A DNA stretch of 64,000 nucleotides from Denitrobaculum tricleocarpae (lineage in GTDB: Bacteria; Pseudomonadota; Alphaproteobacteria; Kiloniellales; Kiloniellaceae), in assembly GCF_007004665.1 (NCBI RefSeq), contig NZ_ML660053.1, forward strand, positions 744,001-808,000. Direction: 5' to 3'. Below, in pieces: positions 9,135 to 16,609 of the stretch; the stretch's first letter is position 1; the number at the start of each line of letters is the position of its first letter. Under the pieces are notes generated by a model that did not search any database, was not told the origin of the DNA, and saw only the letters and a program-made list of their open reading frames with translations. The translations under genes and the position numbers were made by a program.

Positions 9135-9342
9135 CGGACTCTTGTGCCTGCTGGAGCGCGCTCTCTGCGCTCTGGAATGCCTTGAGGGATGTTTGACCGG
9201 TAGAATACCAGCCGCGATTGTCTTCTGGGTCCCGCCGGAATTCGTCAAACCCATAGGTTCCGTCAGGCCGTCGGAAAATGTCCACACAGCGCTGTTCTCC
9301 GTCCATGTTGATGGAGCGCACAACTCTGTTCGCTTTCGACAT
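9100..9342 (-). CDS. Small conserved hypothetical protein
   Basis: An 80-aa protein with an ATG start and AAGGA 8 bases upstream. It has a compact fold-like sequence (RSINMDGEQRCVDIFRRPDG, then FDEFRRDPEDNRGWYSTG) followed by an amphipathic helix, with no membrane segment. The residue composition looks like a genuine cytoplasmic protein rather than an antisense shadow. Its end overlaps the end of the convergent LysR gene. I do not know its function. Confidence 0.6.
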   Translation of the reverse strand: MSKANRVVRSINMDGEQRCVDIFRRPDGTYGFDEFRRDPEDNRGWYSTGQTSLKAFQSAESALQQAQESVSWLAAVLETR

Positions 9343-9366
9343 TTGCCGGTCCTTACATGAAGTCTT

Positions 9367-11091
9367 CTACAAAATAGCGGGTTCGCCCGGATTGGCGCCG
9401 TGGCTGCTCTCCAGGAAATCCAGGTCGCAGCCCTTGTCGGCCTGTAAAATATGCCGGGTGAAGACCCAGCCGTAGCCGCGCTCGAAGCGGGGTTGCGGCG
9501 GAGACCAGGCCGCCTTCCGATCTGCCAGTTCCGCGTCCGAAACCTCCATGTCGATCCGCCGCGCAGGAACGTCGACCGAGACGATATCGCCGGTCCGGAT
9601 CAGCGCCAGGGGACCACCGATATGGCTTTCCGGCGCGACGTGAAGAATGCAGGCGCCGTAGCTGGTGCCGCTCATGCGCGCGTCGGAAATCCGCAGCATG
9701 TCACGCACGCCCTGTTTCAGGAGTTTGGCCGGGATCGGTATCATGCCCCACTCAGGCATGCCGGGGCCGCCCTGGGGGCCTGCGCCGCGCATGACCAGGA
9801 CCGTATCTTCTGTGACCTCCAACTCCGGGTCGTCGATCCGATCCTTCATCTCGGCATAGGAATCGAAGACGAGGGCCGGGCCGCGGTGTTTCAGGAATTT
9901 CGGCGCGCAGGCCGAGGGCTTGATAACGCAGCCGTCGGGCGCGAGATTGCCCTTGAGGACGGCCAGCGCGCCCTCCGCATAGAGCGGGTTATCAAGCGGG
10001 CGGATGACATCGTCGTCGTAGACCTCCGCGCCAGCAATATCCTCGCCCAGGGTCGCGCCCGAAACGGTCCGGGCGCCCAGGTCGAGGTGATCGGAGAGGC
10101 GCTGCATCAGCGCCCGCAGACCGCCGGCGTAGTAGAAATCCTCCATGAGGTAGCGCTCGCCGGAGGGGCGGATGTTGGCGATGACCGGGATCTTACGGCT
10201 GAGCCGGTCAAAGTCACCCAGCCCGATATCGATCTTTGCCCGGCGCGCCTGAGCGATCAGGTGGATAATAGCGTTGGTCGAGCAGCCCATGGCCATGGCC
10301 ACGGTGATGGCGTTCTCGAACGACGCGCGGGTCAGGATTCTGCTCGGGCGCAGATCAGACTCCACCATGCCGACGATCCGCCGACCGGCGGCGGCGCACA
10401 TACGGATGTGATTTGAATCCGCCGCGGGGATCGAGGAGGCGCCGGAGAGGGTCATGCCCAGGGCTTCCGTGGTCCCGGTCATGGTGCTGGCGGTGCCCAT
10501 GGTCATGCAGTGGCCGTAGGAGCGGGCGATCCCGGCTTCGACGCCGGTCCAGTCCTGATCCGAGATGTTCCCCGCACGCTTTTCGTCCCAGTACTTCCAG
10601 GCATCGGAGCCGGAGCCCAGGGTCTCGCCGCGCCAGTTGCCGCGCAGCATGGGACCGGCGGGCACATAGATCGCGGGCAGGTCCATGGAGGTTGCACCGA
10701 GCAAAAGCCCGGGTGTTGTTTTGTCGCAACCGCCCATGAGCACCGCGCCGTCGACCGGGTGTGAGCGCAACAGCTCCTCGGTCTCCATGGCCAGCAGATT
10801 GCGGTAGAGCATGGTGGTCGGCTTGACGAAATTCTCAGAGAGGGAGAGGGCCGGGAGCTCAATGGGAAAACCACCGGCCTGCAATACGCCGCGCTTTACA
10901 TCCTCGACTCGTGTCTTGAAATGCGCATGACAGGGATTGATGTCCGACCAGGTGTTGAGGATCGCGATCACCGGCCGTCCGGACCAGTCCTCCGGCGCAT
11001 AACCCATCTGCATGATGCGGGAGCGATGCCCGAAACCGCGCAGATCCTGGGTCTCGAACCAGCGTGCGCTGCGGAGTTTTCGGTCGGTCAT
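9367..11091 (-). CDS. IlvD/Edd-family sugar-acid dehydratase (L-arabinonate dehydratase-like)
   Basis: A 574-aa enzyme. The three iron-sulfur cysteines of the family are in place: Cys54 in DINPCHAHFK, Cys122 in GGCDKTTPG and Cys195 in SYGHCMTMGT. The C-terminal SDARMSGTSYG carries the serine proposed as base in this family. The sequence looks closer to the sugar-acid branch (arabinonate, galactonate, xylonate dehydratases with a [2Fe-2S] cluster) than to biosynthetic dihydroxy-acid dehydratase. The TRAP transporter and RraA-type aldolase nearby support that. It would convert an aldonate to a 2-keto-3-deoxy acid in the cytoplasm. A 23-bp palindrome lies about 90 bp upstream of its start. The exact substrate is not determined. 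Confidence 0.85.
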   Translation of the reverse strand: MTDRKLRSARWFETQDLRGFGHRSRIMQMGYAPEDWSGRPVIAILNTWSDINPCHAHFKTRVEDVKRGVLQAGGFPIELPALSLSENFVKPTTMLYRNLLAMETEELLRSHPVDGAVLMGGCDKTTPGLLLGATSMDLPAIYVPAGPMLRGNWRGETLGSGSDAWKYWDEKRAGNISDQDWTGVEAGIARSYGHCMTMGTASTMTGTTEALGMTLSGASSIPAADSNHIRMCAAAGRRIVGMVESDLRPSRILTRASFENAITVAMAMGCSTNAIIHLIAQARRAKIDIGLGDFDRLSRKIPVIANIRPSGERYLMEDFYYAGGLRALMQRLSDHLDLGARTVSGATLGEDIAGAEVYDDDVIRPLDNPLYAEGALAVLKGNLAPDGCVIKPSACAPKFLKHRGPALVFDSYAEMKDRIDDPELEVTEDTVLVMRGAGPQGGPGMPEWGMIPIPAKLLKQGVRDMLRISDARMSGTSYGACILHVAPESHIGGPLALIRTGDIVSVDVPARRIDMEVSDAELADRKAAWSPPQPRFERGYGWVFTRHILQADKGCDLDFLESSHGANPGEPAIL

Positions 11092-11182
11092 AGATGCGAA
11101 TCCCTGCTTTAGCTTACCTGTGCACTCGTCCCGCCAGCTTTGTTTCCCGGTGCCTGCCTGGCTTTACATCGAAGTTGGCGTG

Positions 11183-11205
11183 CCTGAGAGATATTATCTC
11201 TCAGG
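11183..11205. promoter_or_regulatory. Palindromic operator, copy 1 (dehydratase side)
   Basis: Perfect inverted repeat with 11-bp arms CCTGAGAGATA and TATCTCTCAGG around a single T. It lies between the end of the GntR gene and the start of the dehydratase. The core AGAGATA-N-TATCTCT recurs at 12086-12102 in front of the TRAP operon, so it is more likely a regulator site than a terminator. No T-run follows it on the minus strand. Confidence 0.65.
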
Positions 11206-11218
11206 CTGTGATTTCCGT

Positions 11219-11959
11219 TTAAAGTTCCCGCATGGAGAGGGCGCGGAAGCGCTTTTCACTGTTCATCAGATGGCTGCGCATGGCCTCGCGCGCCCGTTCG
11301 GAATCCTGCGCACCGATCGCTTCGACGATTTCGCGGTGCTCATCCTGAAGGTGGGTCATCTTGTCGAGCCGCTGAGCCTCGTCGCCGCCGTAACCGCCCT
11401 TGACGGTGCGTCCGATCGCCTGGTCGGTCAAAAAATCGAGGAATTCGGTGTAGAAGCGGTTGTTGGTCGCTTCAGCAATGGTGCGGTGCAGTTCGAGATC
11501 GTTACTGGCGGCAACTTCGCCTTTGTCCAGCGCGGCTTTCAGGCTGTGATAGGCTTCCCTGATCCGCGCTTCCTGTGCCGGGGAGCGGCGCAAAGCGGCG
11601 AGGCCGGCGGCCTCGATCTCGATGCCGCGCCGCAGTTCAAACAGGTCGAGAACCGCAGAAATCTTGGTAAAATTCTCTGAAAGAAAGGGGTTGCGTTCGA
11701 CGCGCTGCGCGGGATCAAGGGCAAAGACGCCCACCCCATGCCGGATCTCAATCAGGCCGTCGGCACTGAGTTTTGCCAAAGCTTCACGCACGACCGTGCG
11801 GCTGACTGCGAAGTCCGCGACCAGATCCTTTTCCCGGGGCAGCTTCTCTCCAGCCTCAAATTCGCCTGACATTATTTTCTCGCGAATGGCGATAGAGACT
11901 TTCTCTGTCAGCGTGCTGCGTTTGCCCCGGCCCGATGGCAATTGTGAATCAATGGTCAT
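11219..11959 (-). CDS. FadR/GntR-family (FCD domain) transcriptional regulator
   Basis: A 246-aa regulator. The GntR winged helix occupies about residues 15-80 (IREKIMSGEFEAGEKLPREK, then [20 protein letters not shown]). An all-helical FCD ligand-binding domain follows (about 95-235) with the conserved ELRRGIEIEAAGLAA and HRTIAEATNN segments, whose histidines usually bind a metal. It lies between the dehydratase and the divergent TRAP operon. Matching palindromes flank it on both sides, so it probably represses both arms until a sugar acid binds. Confidence 0.88.
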   Translation of the reverse strand: MTIDSQLPSGRGKRSTLTEKVSIAIREKIMSGEFEAGEKLPREKDLVADFAVSRTVVREALAKLSADGLIEIRHGVGVFALDPAQRVERNPFLSENFTKISAVLDLFELRRGIEIEAAGLAALRRSPAQEARIREAYHSLKAALDKGEVAASNDLELHRTIAEATNNRFYTEFLDFLTDQAIGRTVKGGYGGDEAQRLDKMTHLQDEHREIVEAIGAQDSERAREAMRSHLMNSEKRFRALSMREL

Positions 11960-12085
11960 TCCGTACTTTCACCTTCACGTTCGTCCGGCGGGAGCCGGAG
12001 AACGCAGTTTCATTTATTTTTTCTGCGGGCATGACGAGATTTTGGAAATACCCGGGCTGCGGTTCTCGGTCGCATGTACATGTGA

Positions 12086-12102
12086 AAGAGATAATATCTC
12101 TT
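12086..12102. promoter_or_regulatory. Palindromic operator, copy 2 (TRAP side)
   Basis: Perfect inverted repeat with 8-bp arms AAGAGATA and TATCTCTT around a single A. It sits 74 bp upstream of the TRAP binding-protein ATG and 127 bp upstream of the divergent GntR start. It shares the AGAGATA-N-TATCTCT core with the site at 11183-11205. A left half-site (GAGATAAT) follows at about 12120, which may allow cooperative binding. Confidence 0.65.
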
Positions 12103-12175
12103 GATCTGAAAATTACCATGAGATAATAGCACATGACTTGCGATTTAACGCAGAGACGAAAACAGGGAGAAAACC

Positions 12176-13180
12176 ATGGGTATCGGAAAAACTGGCCGCC
12201 GCGCTGCAATCGGCACGGTCGTGGCGCTTGCGCTCGCGTTGCCGGCCTTGAGTGCCGCGCCTGCGAAGGCAGCGGACTGGCGGGCGTGGAACATTCACGT
12301 CGAAGATTATCCCGTGTCGCACGGCATGGAAGCCTTCATGAAAGACGTCACGGAGAAAACCGACGGGCGCCTGACGGGTAAAATTTTCCACGCCGGTGTG
12401 TTGGGTTCGCAGCCCGACGCCATCGAGCAGGTTCGCCTCGGCGCCATCGACTTCGGTGTTTTCAGCCTCGGCCCGATGGGTCAGGCCGTTCCGGAAACCA
12501 ACGTGGTTTCCCTGCCGTTCATTTTCAAAAGCATCGACCAGATGTACCGCCTGATGGATGGCGAGGCCGGTGAAGCCATCGGTGCGGGCCTTGAGAAGAA
12601 GGGCATTGTCGCACTGGGCTGGTACGACGCCGGTGCACGTTCGTTCTACAATTCGAAGAAACCGATCAACGCGCCCGCCGACGTCGAAGGCATGAAGGTC
12701 CGGGTCATGAACAACGACCTCTTTGTCGGCATGATCGAGTCTCTGGGTGGAAACGCCACTCCGATGGCTTTCGCGGAAGTCTATCAGTCGCTGAAAACCG
12801 GTGTGGTCGATGGTGCGGAAAACAACCCGCCGTCCTATGAATCCACCAACCACTTCGAGGTCGCAAAATTCTATTCGATCTCAGAGCATCTGATCATTCC
12901 CGAGTGCCTCTGCATGAGCAAAAAGACCTGGGATGGGCTCTCCGCTGAAGACCAGGCCGTCGTGAAGGCAGCCGGTAAGGCCAGCGCCGATCTGCAGCGT
13001 AAGCTGTGGCAGGAGCGTGAGGCCAAGAGCATGGAAGCCGTTCTTGCGGGTGGTACGCAGGTCAACAAGATCGCCGACAAAGCGCCGTTCCAGAACGCCA
13101 TGTCGGCCGTTTACGACAGTTTCCTCGAGAAGAACCCGGATCTGACCGATCTGGTCAATCTGATCCGGAACGCGGAATAA
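12176..13180 (+). CDS. dctP: TRAP transporter periplasmic binding protein (DctP family)
   Basis: A 334-aa protein with a Sec signal peptide (about residues 1-32, cleavage after AKA). The body has the DctP hallmarks: KIFHAGVLGSQPDAIEQVRL, GMKVRVMNNDLFVGMIESLG (with the arginine that salt-bridges the substrate carboxylate) and LKTGVVDGAENNPPSYEST. AGGGAGA lies just before the ATG. It binds an organic-acid substrate in the periplasm for the DctQM permease encoded downstream. The neighbouring sugar-acid dehydratase and aldolase suggest an aldonate ligand. It is separated from dctQ by a strong hairpin. Confidence 0.92.
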   Translation: MGIGKTGRRAAIGTVVALALALPALSAAPAKAADWRAWNIHVEDYPVSHGMEAFMKDVTEKTDGRLTGKIFHAGVLGSQPDAIEQVRLGAIDFGVFSLGPMGQAVPETNVVSLPFIFKSIDQMYRLMDGEAGEAIGAGLEKKGIVALGWYDAGARSFYNSKKPINAPADVEGMKVRVMNNDLFVGMIESLGGNATPMAFAEVYQSLKTGVVDGAENNPPSYESTNHFEVAKFYSISEHLIIPECLCMSKKTWDGLSAEDQAVVKAAGKASADLQRKLWQEREAKSMEAVLAGGTQVNKIADKAPFQNAMSAVYDSFLEKNPDLTDLVNLIRNAE

Positions 13181-13201
13181 CGCCTCCGACCTGCACTGAC
13201 T

Positions 13202-13227
13202 CTGGCCCCGGGGGAACCCGGGGCCAG
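13202..13227 (+). terminator. Hairpin terminator/attenuator between dctP and dctQ
   Basis: Perfect 11-bp GC-rich stem, CTGGCCCCGGG (13202-13212) with CCCGGGGCCAG (13217-13227), closed by a GGAA loop and followed by GATTTTTGC. It lies 22 bp after the dctP stop and 170 bp before dctQ. Partial termination here would give more binding protein than permease, as is common in TRAP operons. Confidence 0.75.
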
Positions 13228-13400
13228 GATTTTTGCAAAGACTCCGTCACGGCTGATCGGAATCAAGCCTTCCCGATCGCTGTGCCGTAATGCTCTGAAA
13301 CTCCGTCCCGCTCGGGTCTTGCGCCACCCTGGTCAGCCTCGGATTGACCGAGAGTCTGCGGCCGAGGGGGCAGTAAATCACTGGCAAAGGTCACAAGGTC

Positions 13401-13931
13401 TTGGAAACGGTCTTACGCGGCGTGTCAGCCGTCACCAGGTGGCTGGGGTTCCTCAGAACAGCCTGCATTTTTTTCAGTTCCTGCGCTCTGGTTGTTCTGG
13501 TGGTCATTTTCGGCTGGCTGGTGTTCGGCCGCTATGTACTGAACGTAACTCCGACCTGGGTCGAACAGATGGCGCTGCTGCTGGTCTGTTACATCGCGTT
13601 TCTGGGCGCTTCGGCGGGTGTCTACGAGGACACGCACCTGGGCGTGACCTTTTTCCGCAACGCGCTGCGGCCGACGCTGCGCCGGATCGTGCGGGCGATT
13701 TGCGATCTCGCGCTGGCGGGGTTCGGGCTGGTGATGTTGTTGTCCAGCATCGAACTGGTGGAGTTCGGCTGGTCGACCATGTTGCCCATGCTGGATATTC
13801 CCGAAGGCATACGAACGCTGCCCGCCGCCATTTGCGGCGCGTTAATGCTGCTGTTCTCCGGAACCCGTACCATCGACCAAATTGTTAAGCTGGCCGCCGG
13901 TGTGGCGCCGGAAAAAGACGGGACTGACTGA
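13401..13931 (+). CDS. dctQ: TRAP transporter small permease subunit (DctQ family)
   Basis: A 176-aa protein with four hydrophobic segments (about residues 17-42, 55-75, 95-120 and 135-155) and the DctQ-type motif FGRYVLNVTPTWVEQMALLLVCYIAFLGAS. The chosen start is a TTG with AAGG nearby; a GTG at 13422 is possible. It ends 2 bp before dctM. It pairs with DctM in the inner membrane to form the Na+-driven permease fed by the DctP protein encoded upstream. Confidence 0.85.
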   Translation: METVLRGVSAVTRWLGFLRTACIFFSSCALVVLVVIFGWLVFGRYVLNVTPTWVEQMALLLVCYIAFLGASAGVYEDTHLGVTFFRNALRPTLRRIVRAICDLALAGFGLVMLLSSIELVEFGWSTMLPMLDIPEGIRTLPAAICGALMLLFSGTRTIDQIVKLAAGVAPEKDGTD

Positions 13932-13933
13932 AG

Positions 13934-15214
13934 ATGGGCCTCGCAATTCTTCTCGGCGTTTTTGGTGTCAGCGTCCTGATCGGCATCCCCGTCGCCTTTG
14001 CCATGGGGCTTGCCGCCGCCTCCGCCTTCTTTTTCGAGGGCTTCCCGCTGCTGATCACCTTTCAGAGAATCATCTCTGGGATGACGGTCTTTTCGCTGCT
14101 GGCGATCCCCTTCTTCATCTTCGCCGGTGAGCTGATGCTGCACGGCGGGATCGCGGTCCGGCTGGTGCGCTTTTCCTCGGCCTTGATCGGGCATATCCGC
14201 GGCGGGCTGGCGTCGGTGAATATCTTCTCCAGTATGCTCTTCGGCGGGATTTCCGGTTCGGCCATCGCGGATATTTCCGCGCTGGGTTCGATCCTGATCC
14301 CGGTGATGAAGGAGAAAGGCTACAAGGGCGACTATGCGGTGAACGTCACCGTAACCTCCTCGATCGCGGGTATCGTGATCCCGCCCAGCCACAATATGAT
14401 CATCTATTCGGTGGCGGCCGGCGGCGGTATTTCGATCTCCAAGCTCTTTCTGGCAGGTGTGGTGCCCGGGATCCTGATGTGTATCTGCCTGGCGGTGGCG
14501 GCCTATGTTGTCGCGGTCAGACACAACTATCCCGCCGAGGCCTTCCCGGGCTGGAAGGTGGTCCTCTATTCCGCGGCCAACGCCATACCCGGTCTGATCA
14601 CAGCCATCATCATCGTCGGCGGCGTGCTCTCCGGGATCTTTACCGTGACCGAATCAGGCGCCTTCGGGGCCATCTACGCCTTTGTCATTACCGCGATCGT
14701 CTACCGCTCCTTGAGCTGGGCAGACTTCGTGACGGCGGTGACGAACGCGGTGCGCACGACGTCCATGGTCATGATCCTGATCGGCTGCGCCAGCGCCTTT
14801 GCTTACCTGCTGGCGCTCTATCAGGTGCCGGCTCTGCTCAGTGACCTGCTGACCACGATCTCGGAAAATCCCATCGTCATCCTGCTGATGATCAATCTGA
14901 TGCTCCTCATGCTCGGGATGATCATGGATATGGCGGCTTTGATCCTGATCTGCACACCGATTTTCCTGCCCATCGCGACGGGCATCGGCATGGACCCGAT
15001 ACAGTTCGGCATCATGATGCTGATCAACCTGGGACTGGGGCTCTGCACACCGCCGGTGGGATCCTGCCTCTTTGTCGGCTGTGCGGTCGGGAAGGTGCCG
15101 ATCGAGGAAGCGGTGAAAACGATCTGGCCGTTCTATCTGGCGATTTTTGCCGCCCTGATGCTGGTGACCTATGTGCCCGCGGTTTCTCTGACACTGCCGG
15201 GTCTGATCAACTGA
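13934..15214 (+). CDS. dctM: TRAP transporter large permease subunit (DctM family)
   Basis: A 426-aa integral membrane protein of normal length for DctM, with roughly twelve hydrophobic segments. It shows family sequences such as FGGISGSAIADISALGSILIP and GIVIPPSHNMIIYSV in the first half and DMAALILICTPIFLPIATGIGMDPIQFG, then GLCTPPVG, in the second half. It starts 2 bp after dctQ and is the transmembrane channel subunit that carries the substrate with sodium. It is followed by the RraA-like gene 42 bp downstream in the same likely operon. Confidence 0.93.
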   Translation: MGLAILLGVFGVSVLIGIPVAFAMGLAAASAFFFEGFPLLITFQRIISGMTVFSLLAIPFFIFAGELMLHGGIAVRLVRFSSALIGHIRGGLASVNIFSSMLFGGISGSAIADISALGSILIPVMKEKGYKGDYAVNVTVTSSIAGIVIPPSHNMIIYSVAAGGGISISKLFLAGVVPGILMCICLAVAAYVVAVRHNYPAEAFPGWKVVLYSAANAIPGLITAIIIVGGVLSGIFTVTESGAFGAIYAFVITAIVYRSLSWADFVTAVTNAVRTTSMVMILIGCASAFAYLLALYQVPALLSDLLTTISENPIVILLMINLMLLMLGMIMDMAALILICTPIFLPIATGIGMDPIQFGIMMLINLGLGLCTPPVGSCLFVGCAVGKVPIEEAVKTIWPFYLAIFAALMLVTYVPAVSLTLPGLIN

Positions 15215-15256
15215 GCCATGTGCCGGTCCTGAGATAAAAACCAAAAGAGGAAACCG

Positions 15257-16042
15257 ATGAGCGGTTTCCCAAGAAGAGGGGGCGTTGTTACCGCCATGAC
15301 CCATAAGATTCTATCCGACGCGACCCTGGCTGCTTACCGCGGTGCCTCGACGGCCAGTCTCTGCACGCTGCTCTATAAACGCGGCCTGCGGAAGTGCTTT
15401 GTCGAGGGCGTGTCCCGCTTGAACAGGGCGCCGATCCATCTGGTCGGCCAGGCTTATACCCTGCGCTACATTCCCTCGCGCGAGGATCTGAACGGCATCG
15501 AGGTCTTCCGCGATCCGAAGCATCCGCAGCGGGTGGCCGTGGAAGCCGTCCCGGCCGGCCATGTCCTGGTGATGGATTGCCGGGGCGACGCCACGGCAGC
15601 ATCCGCCGGGGCGATCCTGACCAAACGCCTGGAGGTGCGGGGCTGCGCGGGCTTGGTGACGGATGGCGGGTTGCGCGATGCGGAGACCATCGCCGGCCTG
15701 GAGATCCCGTCCTTCTGCGCCCGGCCGTCCGCGCCGACCAATCTGACCAGGCATCATGCCATCGATCTGAACGTTCCGATCGGCTGCGGCGGAGCGCCTG
15801 TCTTCCCCGGCGACCTGATGGTGGGCGACGGCGACGGCGTCGTGGTGGTTCCGCTTCATCTGGCGGAGGAAATCGCGGAAGAACTCACCCAGATGGAAGC
15901 CTTCGAGGACTATGTCTTCGAACAGGTTTCGGCGGGTGAGAGCATCATCGGACTTTACCCGCCGAACGAAGAGACCCTGAAACGCTATGCCGCCCGCGCG
16001 CCCAAGTCCGGTGCCGAAATCAAAACCGGCGAGACGACGTAA
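15257..16042 (+). CDS. RraA/HMG-aldolase family protein, probable 2-keto acid aldolase
   Basis: A 261-aa protein with AGAGGAAA just before the ATG; an internal ATG at 15296 gives the core fold only. The RraA-fold signature is present: GDATAASAGAILTKRLE, then CAGLVTDGGLRD with the catalytic Arg-Asp pair near residues 141-142, followed by PVFPGDLMVGDGDGVVVVP. True RraA inhibits RNase E, but family members next to sugar-acid genes are class II pyruvate aldolases of the HMG/CHA type. Being the last gene of a TRAP operon controlled with a dehydratase, it probably cleaves the 2-keto-3-deoxy acid to pyruvate and an aldehyde. That role is inference. Confidence 0.78.
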   Translation: MSGFPRRGGVVTAMTHKILSDATLAAYRGASTASLCTLLYKRGLRKCFVEGVSRLNRAPIHLVGQAYTLRYIPSREDLNGIEVFRDPKHPQRVAVEAVPAGHVLVMDCRGDATAASAGAILTKRLEVRGCAGLVTDGGLRDAETIAGLEIPSFCARPSAPTNLTRHHAIDLNVPIGCGGAPVFPGDLMVGDGDGVVVVPLHLAEEIAEELTQMEAFEDYVFEQVSAGESIIGLYPPNEETLKRYAARAPKSGAEIKTGETT

Positions 16043-16609
16043 CGCCTCCGGGACGTATAGCTGTTCGCGCTTCGGTGCGGGGAGTCTCTGTCGAATGCTG
16101 GAATGGCTTAAGCTGGCATCGCTCCACATCTCGGCTGCGCCTCTGCGGCCTGAATTGAACATTTGCATCCAGACGCGACCGCTTGATGCAAATCTGCACT
16201 ACCCTGTTGCATAATTATAAGTTCACATATAAATTAATCATCAGTATACTAATAATTATTGATGCTAATGAATCATCAGCTTTTCAGGGTGGTCCAGGTA
16301 GCTTCAGAGCGCAATTACGCTCATTCGGTTTCTCATACCGAACTCTGAGACCGGGGTGCGCCGCTTCGCTTAAAGGCCGAGTTCACAGCTCGGCAGAAGC
16401 AGCGTAGACATCAAACAGAACGAGACAGCAGTACAGGATCGGCGTTGACGACTTCGGTTAGTGGGCCCGCGCTCCCGATGCAGTGCGCCCGGGGACTCGC
16501 GTTGCCCTCTAAGCAATGAGGCAGAGCTGAATCCCGCTTTTCTCTGGCACCGCTTTTCTCTGGCAGAGTGAAACGGCATCGGACTCTCCGCACTTTTGAC
16601 GAGGGCAAA
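16043..16609. other. Intergenic region with AT-rich stretch, dyads and a tandem repeat
   Basis: 567 bp without a convincing gene. Bases 16200-16280 are strongly AT-rich compared with flanks, with two direct copies of AATCATCAG (16236-16244, 16271-16279). A possible promoter is TTGCAT (16207-16212) with TAAATT at 16230. Bases 16304-16349 can fold: TCAGAG pairs with CTCTGA, enclosing GCG/CGC and TTCGGT/ACCGAA stems. Bases 16534-16565 are two perfect tandem copies of a 16-bp unit (CCGCTTTTCTCTGGCA), just before the large downstream gene. This may be the leader of the two-gene unit that follows. Confidence 0.5.
16534..16565. repeat. Perfect tandem duplication of a 16-bp unit
   Basis: CCGCTTTTCTCTGGCA occurs twice back to back with no mismatch, ending 45 bases before the ATG of the 1288-aa gene. 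Two copies are too few for CRISPR. It may be a recent slippage duplication or a protein-binding site. Confidence 0.8.

Noticed and set aside
16303-16349. tRNA-like or riboswitch RNA
   Set aside because: Stems are short, there is no T-arm or known riboswitch core, and no terminator follows; kept only as a structured leader note.
16534-16565. Start of a CRISPR array
   Set aside because: Only two copies, directly abutting, with no spacers and no cas genes anywhere in the window.
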